64,000 nt of DNA from the NCBI RefSeq assembly GCF_009807095.1, contig NZ_WUCC01000010.1, positions 49,114 to 113,113 of the forward strand, read 5' to 3'. Source of the DNA: Rathayibacter sp. VKM Ac-2754 (GTDB lineage Bacteria; Actinomycetota; Actinomycetes; Actinomycetales; Microbacteriaceae). The notes under the pieces were generated by a model. The model made no database searches. It was given only the letters and a program-made list of their open reading frames with translations, and was not told the DNA's origin. The position numbers were made by a program, and so were the translations under genes. Each line of letters starts with the position of its first letter. The first letter of the stretch is position 1. Shown one piece after another: positions 17,797 through 24,634 of this stretch.

Positions 17797-17826
17797 CGGG
17801 CCGCCCCCCGCGAGGAGGACGGCCCG
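17797..17826. terminator. Hairpin between convergent genes (rpsO side)
   Basis: CGGGCCG (17797-17803) pairs with CGGCCCG (17820-17826) with a 16-nt loop. It sits between the stop of the plus-strand hypothetical gene and the stop of rpsO, so it could serve both strands. There is no clear U-run. Confidence 0.45.
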
Positions 17827-17879
17827 AACGGGTAAGAAGTTCGCGGTGTCATCGAGACCGCGCGCTGCTCCGGAGGGAA

Positions 17880-18149
17880 CTAGCGGCGCAGGCCGAGACG
17901 CTCGATCAGCGAGCGGTAGCGGTTGATGTCCACATCCGACAGGTAGCCGAGGAGTCGACGACGCTGACCCACGAGCAGCAGCAGACCACGACGCGAGTGG
18001 TGGTCGTGCTTGTGCTCCTTGAGGTGCTCGGTGAGGTCCTTGATCCGACGGGTCAGGACGGCAACCTGCACCTCGGGGGATCCGGTGTCACCGGGGTGGG
18101 TCGCGTACTCTTCGATGATCGCCTTCTTGACGTCTCCTTCGAGTGCCAT
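17880..18149 (-). CDS. rpsO: 30S ribosomal protein S15
   Basis: The 89-residue protein matches S15 over its full length, with [36 protein letters not shown] and a closing [13 protein letters not shown]15 binds 16S rRNA early in 30S assembly. The start is ATG 18149 with AAGGGGAT about 8 nt upstream. In many bacteria rpsO and pnp are adjacent; here pnp is 7.3 kb downstream on the same strand with ten genes between. Confidence 0.97.
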   Translation of the reverse strand: MALEGDVKKAIIEEYATHPGDTGSPEVQVAVLTRRIKDLTEHLKEHKHDHHSRRGLLLLVGQRRRLLGYLSDVDINRYRSLIERLGLRR

Positions 18150-18299
18150 AGATGGATCCCCTTTCTCTCGTTGCGCGGTGCCCTGCGCCTGATGCGTGGG
18201 CTCTCTTGATCCGCGGCCGTTGAACGGCAACTTCACGACCTTACCAGAGCGGGCGCCCGAGGCGGGGCTCCGATGCGGGATCGACTCCGCCGGGCCGGC

Positions 18300-18803
18300 T
18301 CAGGAGCCGGTGGCCCGGTTCCAGAGCTCGACGAGCCACGGCGAGACGAGCAGCTCCCAGTAGACGACCACCAGGACGTTGAGGACGACGCCGATCCAGC
18401 CCGCCACCGCCGGCCGGCCCTCGCGGCGCCTCGCGCGGATCGAGGACGCTCCCAGCAGGACGCCCGCCAGGAGCAGGGCGTGCACGACGGCCGTGTAGAG
18501 GACGCCGACGAGAAGATCGGAGACGGCCTGATCGCCCGGGAACGCGCCGAGCGAGATCAGGGCGTACCAGACGAAGAACGAGATCGGGACGACGATCAGC
18601 GCGATCGCGATCGACGCGAGCGCCGGGCCGTGGCGGCGCCACGCGGTCGACGCTCGGCCACCGGAGGCGGTGGACGCGGCGCGGGCCGGGCGGCGTGCGG
18701 ACGCCGGAGCGGCGGCGCGCGCCGTCCTGCGGGTGGGGGCGGCTCCGGCGGTTCGCGCGGACGCCGCCCGACGTCCGGGCGCGCCGTCGGGTGACGTGCT
18801 CAT
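18300..18803 (-). CDS. Small integral membrane protein with Arg/Ala-rich N-terminus
   Basis: The 167-residue product starts with about 58 residues very rich in Ala and Arg (ARTAGAAPTRRTARAAAPA) followed by three TM segments (about 61-82, 95-118 and 134-152). I do not recognise a family. ATG 18803 is preferred: TAGGGT lies 7 nt upstream, suggesting leaderless transcription. ATG 18809 is also in frame. It is divergent from the MFS gene at 18873. Confidence 0.65.
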   Translation of the reverse strand: MSTSPDGAPGRRAASARTAGAAPTRRTARAAAPASARRPARAASTASGGRASTAWRRHGPALASIAIALIVVPISFFVWYALISLGAFPGDQAVSDLLVGVLYTAVVHALLLAGVLLGASSIRARRREGRPAVAGWIGVVLNVLVVVYWELLVSPWLVELWNRATGS

Positions 18804-18872
18804 GCCCATCACCCTAGAGGGTCCGCCTCCGAGCACCCCGCTCTGCGCCCGGGCGGGCACGGAGCGAGCACA

Positions 18873-20186
18873 ATGGAGCGAGTGACCCCGCCCCCGCCAG
18901 CGCCCCGGCGCAGCCACGTCATCGACGTCTCCCCGCTCCGCGAGTCCCCGGCCTTCGCCCGGCTCTGGGCCGGCAACGTGATCTCGGGCATCGGCGGGCA
19001 GATGACGATCGTCGCCGTGGGCCTGCACATCTACGAGCTCACCGGATCCACGCTCGCCGTCGCGATGGTCGGCGTCGTCGCCCTCGTCCCCACGGTGCTC
19101 GCCGGCCTCTACGGCGGGATGCTCGCGGACGCCTTCGACCGCCGGCTGGTGCTGCTGATCTCGGCGATCGTCGCGTGGGGGTCGACCGCGGGCATCGCAG
19201 CGCTGGCGTGGCTGGGCGCCGAGTCGCCTCCGTCGCTCTACCTGCTGACCGCGCTGAACGCGGTCGCGACCACCGTCATCGTCGCGACGCGGATGACGCT
19301 CGCGCCCCGGCTGCTGCGGAGCGACCTGGTGCCCGCCGCGGCGGCCCTCGGTGGCATCGCCAGCGGAGTCGAGGTGACGGTCGGGCCGGCGCTCGCGGGC
19401 GTGCTCGTCGCGTCCTCCGGCTTCGCGGTGACGTACACGATCGACGTCGTGCTGTTCCTCGCAGCGTTCCTGGGCATCGCCGGACTGCCGTCGCTGGTGC
19501 CGGAGGGCGAGCGGCAGCGACCGGGGCTCGAGTCGCTCCGCTTCGGGATGCGCTTCCTCCGGGGGGCGCCGAACATCCGGATGTCGTTCGTGGTCGACAT
19601 CGTCGCCATGACCTTCGGCCAGCCGCGTGTCGTGTTCCCGGCGGCGGCGGCGCTCCTGCTCGGCGGAGGCGCGGTGACGGTGGGCGTGCTCACCGCGGCG
19701 TTCGCGATCGGCGCGCTGCTGAGCGGGGTCTTCTCGGGACGGCTGACGGGAGTGCGCCGGCAGGGACTCGCGATCGGGCGCTCGATCCAGGTCTACGGAG
19801 GCTTCATCGTCGCGTTCGGCGCGGTGCTGCTGGTGGCGGCACTCGTCGAGCACGACGCCTCCGCGCCGAACCTGCCGCTCGTGATCGCCGCCTCCGTGGC
19901 CCTCGCCGGCGCGGGCGCGGCCGACAACGTGAGCTCGATCTTCCGGCAGACGATGCTGCAGACCGCGGTGCCCGACAACATGCGGGGGCGGCTGCAGGGG
20001 GTCTTCATCGTCGTGGTGACCGGAGGACCGCGGGTGGGCGACCTCTACACGGGGCTGCTGGCGTCGCTCGCGCTGCTCTGGCTGCCGCCGCTCGCCGGCG
20101 GGCTCGCGATCATCGCGATCCTCGGCGTGGTGCTGCGGACGCGGAGAGCGTTCCGCGAGTACGACGCCCTGCATCCGGTGGCGTGA
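18873..20186 (+). CDS. MFS transporter, EntS/MFS_3-like
   Basis: The 437-residue protein has 10-12 TM segments. Its opening region (PLRESPAFARLWAGNVISGIGGQMT) and the motif GGMLADAFDRR are typical of the MFS_3 group that includes the enterobactin exporter EntS. The C-terminal half has ADNVSSIFRQTMLQTAVPDNMRGRLQGVF, a hallmark of this group. The exported compound is unknown and no siderophore biosynthesis genes are nearby. The start is ATG 18873 or GTG 18882; CACAAT lies 7 nt before the GTG. Confidence 0.85.
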   Translation: MERVTPPPPAPRRSHVIDVSPLRESPAFARLWAGNVISGIGGQMTIVAVGLHIYELTGSTLAVAMVGVVALVPTVLAGLYGGMLADAFDRRLVLLISAIVAWGSTAGIAALAWLGAESPPSLYLLTALNAVATTVIVATRMTLAPRLLRSDLVPAAAALGGIASGVEVTVGPALAGVLVASSGFAVTYTIDVVLFLAAFLGIAGLPSLVPEGERQRPGLESLRFGMRFLRGAPNIRMSFVVDIVAMTFGQPRVVFPAAAALLLGGGAVTVGVLTAAFAIGALLSGVFSGRLTGVRRQGLAIGRSIQVYGGFIVAFGAVLLVAALVEHDASAPNLPLVIAASVALAGAGAADNVSSIFRQTMLQTAVPDNMRGRLQGVFIVVVTGGPRVGDLYTGLLASLALLWLPPLAGGLAIIAILGVVLRTRRAFREYDALHPVA

Positions 20187-20200
20187 CGGCGCCCCGCCCG

Positions 20201-20320
20201 CTGGTCGAGCAGCCCCGCAGGGGCGTATAGAGACCGACCACCATCAGCAGGGGCGGCTTCTGCCCCGGCCTTCTGACGGACATGGATCTCGATACGCCCG
20301 CTGCGCGGGCTACTCGATCA
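20201..20320. repeat. REPIN-like pair of inverted short palindromic repeats
   Basis: Copy A (20201-20235, beginning CTGGTCGAGCAGCCCC) and copy B (20284-20320), read on the opposite strand as CTGATCGAGTAGCCCGCGCA, share most positions and each is itself palindromic around a GC-rich centre. They enclose a small GGGGC/GCCCC hairpin (20250-20266). Two inverted copies of a REP-like unit around a short spacer is the layout called REPIN elsewhere. It lies between convergent genes. Confidence 0.7.
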
Positions 20321-20406
20321 GCGAGGGGGGGGAGGGACCGCGGGCGGAAGAGCCCTCTACCGAGAAGACCCGTCGGCGTCAGCACGCACGCTGTCCCGGC
20401 CCGGGG

Positions 20407-20679
20407 TCACTCGCCGGAGTAGGCGCCGGCGCCGTTGCCGTCGGTGAGGTTCTCGGAGACGGCTCCGCTGTCGTCGTCGCGGCCCTCGACGCGCACCGGT
20501 CGGTAGACGTGGAAGCCCTCGTCGTCGGGCTCGAGCTCCCAGACGACCTCGACGTCCTCGCCGTCGATGTCGGCGAGGCGGGTGAGCGTGGGCTGGGGAG
20601 CGCCGTCGATGTACTCGAGGCGGATGCTCTCCTGCTCCGCGCCGCTGTCGAGGATGGCCGTGTACGTGGTGGTGTCCAT
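20407..20679 (-). CDS. Conserved small acidic hypothetical protein
   Basis: The 90-residue product is acidic and predicted soluble, with MDTTTYTAILDSGAEQESI and VVWELEPDDEGFHVYRPVRV. I recognise no domain. ATG 20679 is supported by TAGCGT 7 nt upstream; the GGAGG next to the ATG is too close to act as an SD, so a leaderless mRNA is likely. It is divergent from the oxidase-like gene at 20756, whose start has the same TAGCGT-7-ATG layout. Confidence 0.7.
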   Translation of the reverse strand: MDTTTYTAILDSGAEQESIRLEYIDGAPQPTLTRLADIDGEDVEVVWELEPDDEGFHVYRPVRVEGRDDDSGAVSENLTDGNGAGAYSGE

Positions 20680-20755
20680 GCCTCCGACGCTAGACACGGG
20701 AGCGGCGGCCCCGCCACCCCTTGCCCTTCCGGAAGGCGAGCGTAGCGTCGAGCGC

Positions 20756-21262
20756 ATGACCGACACCGAGATCACCCCCGCCGGCTCCGACGACATCGCT
20801 CAGATCGCCGAGATCGTGAAGAGCGCGAAGATCGGACTCCTCACCACCGTGAACGCGACAGGACAGCTCGTCAGCCGCCCGCTCGCCGCCCAGGACACCG
20901 ACTTCGACGGAGACCTGTGGTTCTTCACCCAGGACCCGTCGCCCAAGGTCGACGACATCCGCGCCAACCCGAGCGTGAACGTGGCCTTCGAGTCGAAGAA
21001 GGGCTATCTCTCGGTCGCGGGCTCGGCGACCGTCGTGCACGACACGGCGAAGATCGACGAGCTGTGGTCGCCCTCGGTGTCGGCCTGGTTCCCGGAGGGC
21101 AAGGAGGACCCGACCATCGCGCTGCTCCGCGTCTCCGCCGAGACCGTCGAGCTCTGGACGACCGACGATGCTCGCCCCGTCGTGCTCTTCAAGGTGATCG
21201 CGGCCGCCGTCACCGGCGGACAGCCCGACATCGGCGACAACCGCACCGTCTCGTTCGAGTGA
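20756..21262 (+). CDS. Pyridoxamine 5'-phosphate oxidase-fold general stress protein
   Basis: The 168-residue protein has the split-barrel flavin-binding fold of general stress protein 26-like proteins: KIGLLTTVNATGQLVSRPLAAQ, DLWFFTQDPSPKVDDI and NVAFESKKGYLSVAGSA. Such proteins bind FMN or F420 and are linked to stress; the substrate is unknown. TAGCGT lies 7 nt before ATG 20756 and no SD is seen. It converges with the ferredoxin-reductase-like gene 26 bp downstream. Confidence 0.85.
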   Translation: MTDTEITPAGSDDIAQIAEIVKSAKIGLLTTVNATGQLVSRPLAAQDTDFDGDLWFFTQDPSPKVDDIRANPSVNVAFESKKGYLSVAGSATVVHDTAKIDELWSPSVSAWFPEGKEDPTIALLRVSAETVELWTTDDARPVVLFKVIAAAVTGGQPDIGDNRTVSFE

Positions 21263-21288
21263 CCCGCTGACCCGCTCCGCGAGAGGGG

Positions 21289-22014
21289 TCAGGGGCCGCC
21301 GAAGCGCTCGGTGCGGACGCGCTCGGGCGCGTGGCCCTGGGCGACGAGAGCCGTCGCGACGGCCTCGACGAACGCGGTGGGTCCGCAGACGTAGACCGTC
21401 GGGTGCAGTGAGGGCGGCAGCGTCGCCTCCGCGAGCAGCTCCGGAGTCACGCGGCCGGCGGGCCTGGTCGCACCGGGCGGGGCGACGCGCGTGTAGACCG
21501 TGTCGGTGACGACTCCGCCGTGCTCGGGAGGCGTCTCGGCCAGGGTCTGCAGAGCATCCGGGTAGTAGGCGAAGACGGGCGAGCGCACGGAGTAGAGCAG
21601 CCGCATCGCGGCACCGCTGCCGGCCCGGTGGTGCTCGCGGGCCATCGCCATCAGGGGTGCGATCCCGCTGCCGCCGGCGATCAGCTGCACCGGCTCGATC
21701 TGGTCGGTGCGCCAGACGAACCAGCCGCCGATCGGGCCCCTCACCTCGAGCCGGTCCCCCGGCTCCAGGCCGTCGACCAGGTAGGGCGAGACCTCGCCGT
21801 CGTCGAGCCGCTCGACCGACAGCTCGACGAGCTCGCCGTCGGAGGGCGCGCTGACCGAGTAGGACCGGCTCGCCTGGTAGCCGTCGGGAGCGGTCAGGCG
21901 CACGTCGAGGTGCTGGCCTGCGAGGTGCCCGGGCCAGCCGGGCACGCGCAGCGTCAGGAGGCGCGAGGTCGGGGTGAGCGGGGCGACCGACTCGGTCACC
22001 GCCTCCGTCCACAT
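21289..22014 (-). CDS. FAD/NAD(P)-binding oxidoreductase (ferredoxin reductase-like)
   Basis: The 241-residue protein has the FNR-type modules. The FAD domain carries GQHLDVRLTAPDGYQASRSYSVSAP with the RxYS motif. The NAD(P) domain carries LIAGGSGIAPLMAM and ends with VYVCGPTAFVEAV. There is no iron-sulfur domain. It starts at ATG 22014, sharing one base with the stop of the upstream molybdopterin gene (TGATG), and most likely passes electrons from NAD(P)H to that enzyme. Confidence 0.88.
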   Translation of the reverse strand: MWTEAVTESVAPLTPTSRLLTLRVPGWPGHLAGQHLDVRLTAPDGYQASRSYSVSAPSDGELVELSVERLDDGEVSPYLVDGLEPGDRLEVRGPIGGWFVWRTDQIEPVQLIAGGSGIAPLMAMAREHHRAGSGAAMRLLYSVRSPVFAYYPDALQTLAETPPEHGGVVTDTVYTRVAPPGATRPAGRVTPELLAEATLPPSLHPTVYVCGPTAFVEAVATALVAQGHAPERVRTERFGGP

Positions 22015-22598
22015 CACCAGTAGCGCTCCTCCTTCCAGGGGTCGCCGTGCATGTGGTAGCCGTTCTGCTCCCAGAACCCGGGCTGGTCGCCGGGCATCAG
22101 CCGGAGCGTCCTGACCCACTTCGCGCTCTTCCAGAAGTAGAGGTGCGGCACGAGCAGCCGGGCGGGGCCGCCGTGCTCGGGGGCCAGCGGGGCGCCCTCG
22201 AACTCGGTGACGACCCACGCCTTGCCGCCCCGGATCTCGGCGAGCGGCAGGTTGGTGGTGTAGCCGCCGAAGCTCTCGGCCATGACGAAGCCCGCCTCGC
22301 TCTCGATGCCGTCGAGGAGGGTGTCGACCGAGACGCCGCGCCAGCTCGTGCCGAGCTTGGACCAGCGGGTGACGCAGTGGATGTCGGTGTGCACGTCCTC
22401 GTGCGGCAGGGCGTCGAACTCGGCGCGCGTCCAGCGGCGCTGCCCGTCGGGGCCCGCGTCGATCGAGAAGGCCCACTCGTGGATATTGGGAGTCGGGCCG
22501 ATCGAGAGGACGGGGAAGCCGTTCTCGAGGTACTGGCCCGGCGGGATGTCGGGATTCTGCTCGCGCTTGCCGAAGAATCCCCGCGTGATGATGCCCAT
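22014..22598 (-). CDS. Sulfite oxidase-like molybdopterin oxidoreductase
   Basis: The 194-residue protein is a short sulfite-oxidase-fold protein with the molybdenum-ligand Cys in DIHCVTRWSK, then GVSVDTLLD, ESFGGYTTNLPL and HGGPARLLVPHLYFWKSAKW. No Tat signal peptide is visible, so unlike periplasmic MsrP it should be cytoplasmic. Linked with the flavin reductase downstream it forms a two-component redox pair; the substrate, perhaps a sulfoxide or other S/N-oxide, is not known. It starts at ATG 22598 with GAGGG upstream. Confidence 0.87.
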   Translation of the reverse strand: MGIITRGFFGKREQNPDIPPGQYLENGFPVLSIGPTPNIHEWAFSIDAGPDGQRRWTRAEFDALPHEDVHTDIHCVTRWSKLGTSWRGVSVDTLLDGIESEAGFVMAESFGGYTTNLPLAEIRGGKAWVVTEFEGAPLAPEHGGPARLLVPHLYFWKSAKWVRTLRLMPGDQPGFWEQNGYHMHGDPWKEERYW

Positions 22599-22752
22599 GC
22601 TCGCCCTCGTGGTCCTCGGGGCACGCCCCGGATCGATGGAAACCGCTCGTCGTTCGCCAGGCTATCGCGCGCGGACGACGCGGAGCGCTACTCCCTCCGC
22701 CCTGTCTCCGCGAGCCCGGGACGGTGTCGGAGGTCGGTGCGAGGATCGGGGC

Positions 22753-23844
22753 ATGAGACGAACAGTCGTGCCGCCGTACCTCCTCGTCCGCATCGCCCGC
22801 CTCGACGATCCCGCGTTCGCGCGGGCCGCCAGGGCGGCGAGCCGCTCCCTCCAGCAGGACGAGCCGTTCCGCCGCGTCCGGCCGGGTGAGCCGGCTCCCG
22901 GCCCCACGCCCGGGCGGGGCGCTCCCGGCCCGACGGCGACGGCGACCCCGTCGCCTCGGCAGCGGGTCCAGGCGCTCCAGCGCACCATCTCGGACGCGAG
23001 GACGACCGAGACCCTGCCCGGCGAGGTCGTCCGGCGCGAGGGCACGGCGGCGACGGGCGATCCCGCTGTCGACGAGGCGTACGACGGGCTGGGCGCGATG
23101 TTCGCGTTCCTCCAGGAGGCGTACGGCCGCGACTCCATCGACGACGCCTGGCTGCCGCTGGACGCGACCGTGCACTACGGCGACGACTACGACAACGCCT
23201 TCTGGGACGGCTCCCGGATGGTCTTCGGCGACGGCGACGGCCAGGTGTTCCGCCGGTTCACCGTCTCGCCGAGCGTCATCGGCCACGAGCTCGCGCACGG
23301 CATCACCGAGTACACGGCCAACCTCGTCTACCGCGGGCAGTCGGGTGCGCTCAACGAGTCGATCTCGGACGTCTTCGGAGCGCTGCTCGAGCAGTTCGGC
23401 GCGGGGCAGAACGCGGAGGAGGCGACCTGGCTGATCGGCGAGGGCCTCTTCACCGACGAGGTCGAGGGCGCCGCCCTGCGCTCGATGATCGCTCCGGGCA
23501 CCGCCTACGACGACGACGTGCTCGGCACCGACCCGCAGCCCGGCTCGATGGCCGACTACGTCGACACCGAGGACGACAACGGCGGGGTGCACATCAACTC
23601 CGGCATCCCCAACCGGGCCTTCGCCGTCGCCGCCACGACGCTGGGCGGCAGGGCGTGGGAGCGGGCGGGGCAGGTCTGGTACGACGTGCTCACCGGCGGC
23701 GTCCTCACCGCGACCGCCGACTTCCCGGCGTTCGCCGAGCTCACCGTCCGGGCGGCCGCCGCGCGCTTCGGCGCGGGCTCCGACGTCGAGCGGGCGGTCC
23801 GCACCGGCTGGTCGACGGTGGGCGTCGAGCTGCCGGCGGCCTGA
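22753..23844 (+). CDS. Protealysin-like M4 metallopeptidase
   Basis: The 363-residue protein carries the thermolysin-family zinc site HELAH (His178-His182, catalytic Glu179) and the third ligand in ALNESISDV (Glu202). The N-terminus has no signal peptide and begins MRRTVVPPYLLVRIA, matching the short protealysin propeptide with its PPL-like motif. A Pro-rich linker (about 45-68) separates it from the catalytic domain. The C-terminal HINSGIPNRAF with substrate-binding His is present. It is likely made as a cytoplasmic proenzyme. The emfourin-like gene 50 bp downstream is its probable inhibitor. Confidence 0.92.
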   Translation: MRRTVVPPYLLVRIARLDDPAFARAARAASRSLQQDEPFRRVRPGEPAPGPTPGRGAPGPTATATPSPRQRVQALQRTISDARTTETLPGEVVRREGTAATGDPAVDEAYDGLGAMFAFLQEAYGRDSIDDAWLPLDATVHYGDDYDNAFWDGSRMVFGDGDGQVFRRFTVSPSVIGHELAHGITEYTANLVYRGQSGALNESISDVFGALLEQFGAGQNAEEATWLIGEGLFTDEVEGAALRSMIAPGTAYDDDVLGTDPQPGSMADYVDTEDDNGGVHINSGIPNRAFAVAATTLGGRAWERAGQVWYDVLTGGVLTATADFPAFAELTVRAAAARFGAGSDVERAVRTGWSTVGVELPAA

Positions 23845-23893
23845 TCCCGCGACACCCCGGCCGCACGCGAGCCGGGCGGGTACCATCGCGCGC

Positions 23894-24172
23894 ATGGACG
23901 TGATCGTGTCGCGCAGCGGCGGCTTCGCCGGGCTGCGCCGGGTGTGGCGGGTGGACGTCACCGAGCAGCCGGACGAGCGGGCCTGGCTCGAGCTGCTGGA
24001 CTCGCTGCCCTGGGACGACTCCCGCGCGCCGCGGGGAGCGTCCAGCGGCCGTCCCGACCGCTTCGTCTACGAGATCAGGGTGCAGACGCACCGGGTCCGC
24101 CTCGGCGAGACCGAGCTCGACGGCGCGTGGCGCGAGCTCGTCGACCGCGTGAAGAAGGCGCAGCCCCGATAG
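23894..24172 (+). CDS. Emfourin-like protealysin inhibitor (M4in)
   Basis: The 92-residue protein has the short pattern of the M4 inhibitor family: an N-terminal VSRSGGFAGLRRVWRV, a central linker and RFVYEIRV followed by a helix ending WRELVDRVKKAQ. In Serratia, emfourin is encoded next to protealysin and blocks it tightly; the position here directly behind the M4 protease supports the same role. TACCAT lies 7 nt before ATG 23894, so it may also have its own leaderless promoter. Confidence 0.82.
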   Translation: MDVIVSRSGGFAGLRRVWRVDVTEQPDERAWLELLDSLPWDDSRAPRGASSGRPDRFVYEIRVQTHRVRLGETELDGAWRELVDRVKKAQPR

Positions 24173-24206
24173 CTCGGGACCGCGCCTTCTCGCGTGCTGC
24201 TGACGG

Positions 24207-24581
24207 CTACTTCGTGCCGAGCAGGTCGATCACGAAGATCAGGGTCTTGCCCGACAGCGGGTGTCCGCCGCCGGCGGGGCCGTAGGCGAGGGCGGGCGGG
24301 CAGACCAGCTTGCGGCGGCCGCCGACCTTCATGCCGGGGATGCCCTGCTGCCACGCCTTGATCAGGTTGTTCAGGGGGAAGTTGATCGACTGGTTGCGGC
24401 TCCAGGAGGAGTCGAACTCCTCGCCGGTGTCGTACTCGACGCCGAGGTAGTGCACGTCGACGGTCGATCCGGGCTGGGCCTCGGCGCCGTCGCCGATGAC
24501 GAGGTCCTCGACCACGAGGGTGTCGGGGGCCGGGCCGTCGGGGGCGTCGAGTTCGGGCTTGGTCAGGTTCTCACTGCTCAT
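24207..24581 (-). CDS. FKBP-type peptidyl-prolyl cis-trans isomerase
   Basis: The 124-residue protein is one FKBP domain: VDVHYLGVEYDTGEEFDSSW, INFPLNNLIKAWQQGIPGMKVGGRR, and LAYGPAGGG with the family's Tyr. It catalyses proline isomerisation in the cytoplasm, as no signal peptide is present. ATG 24581 is preceded by TAGGAT at 8 nt and no SD. Confidence 0.95.
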   Translation of the reverse strand: MSSENLTKPELDAPDGPAPDTLVVEDLVIGDGAEAQPGSTVDVHYLGVEYDTGEEFDSSWSRNQSINFPLNNLIKAWQQGIPGMKVGGRRKLVCPPALAYGPAGGGHPLSGKTLIFVIDLLGTK

Positions 24582-24634
24582 GGTCGTCAATCCTAGAGCG
24601 CGGCGTCGGGGAGTCGCCCGGGAGCCGCACGCGG

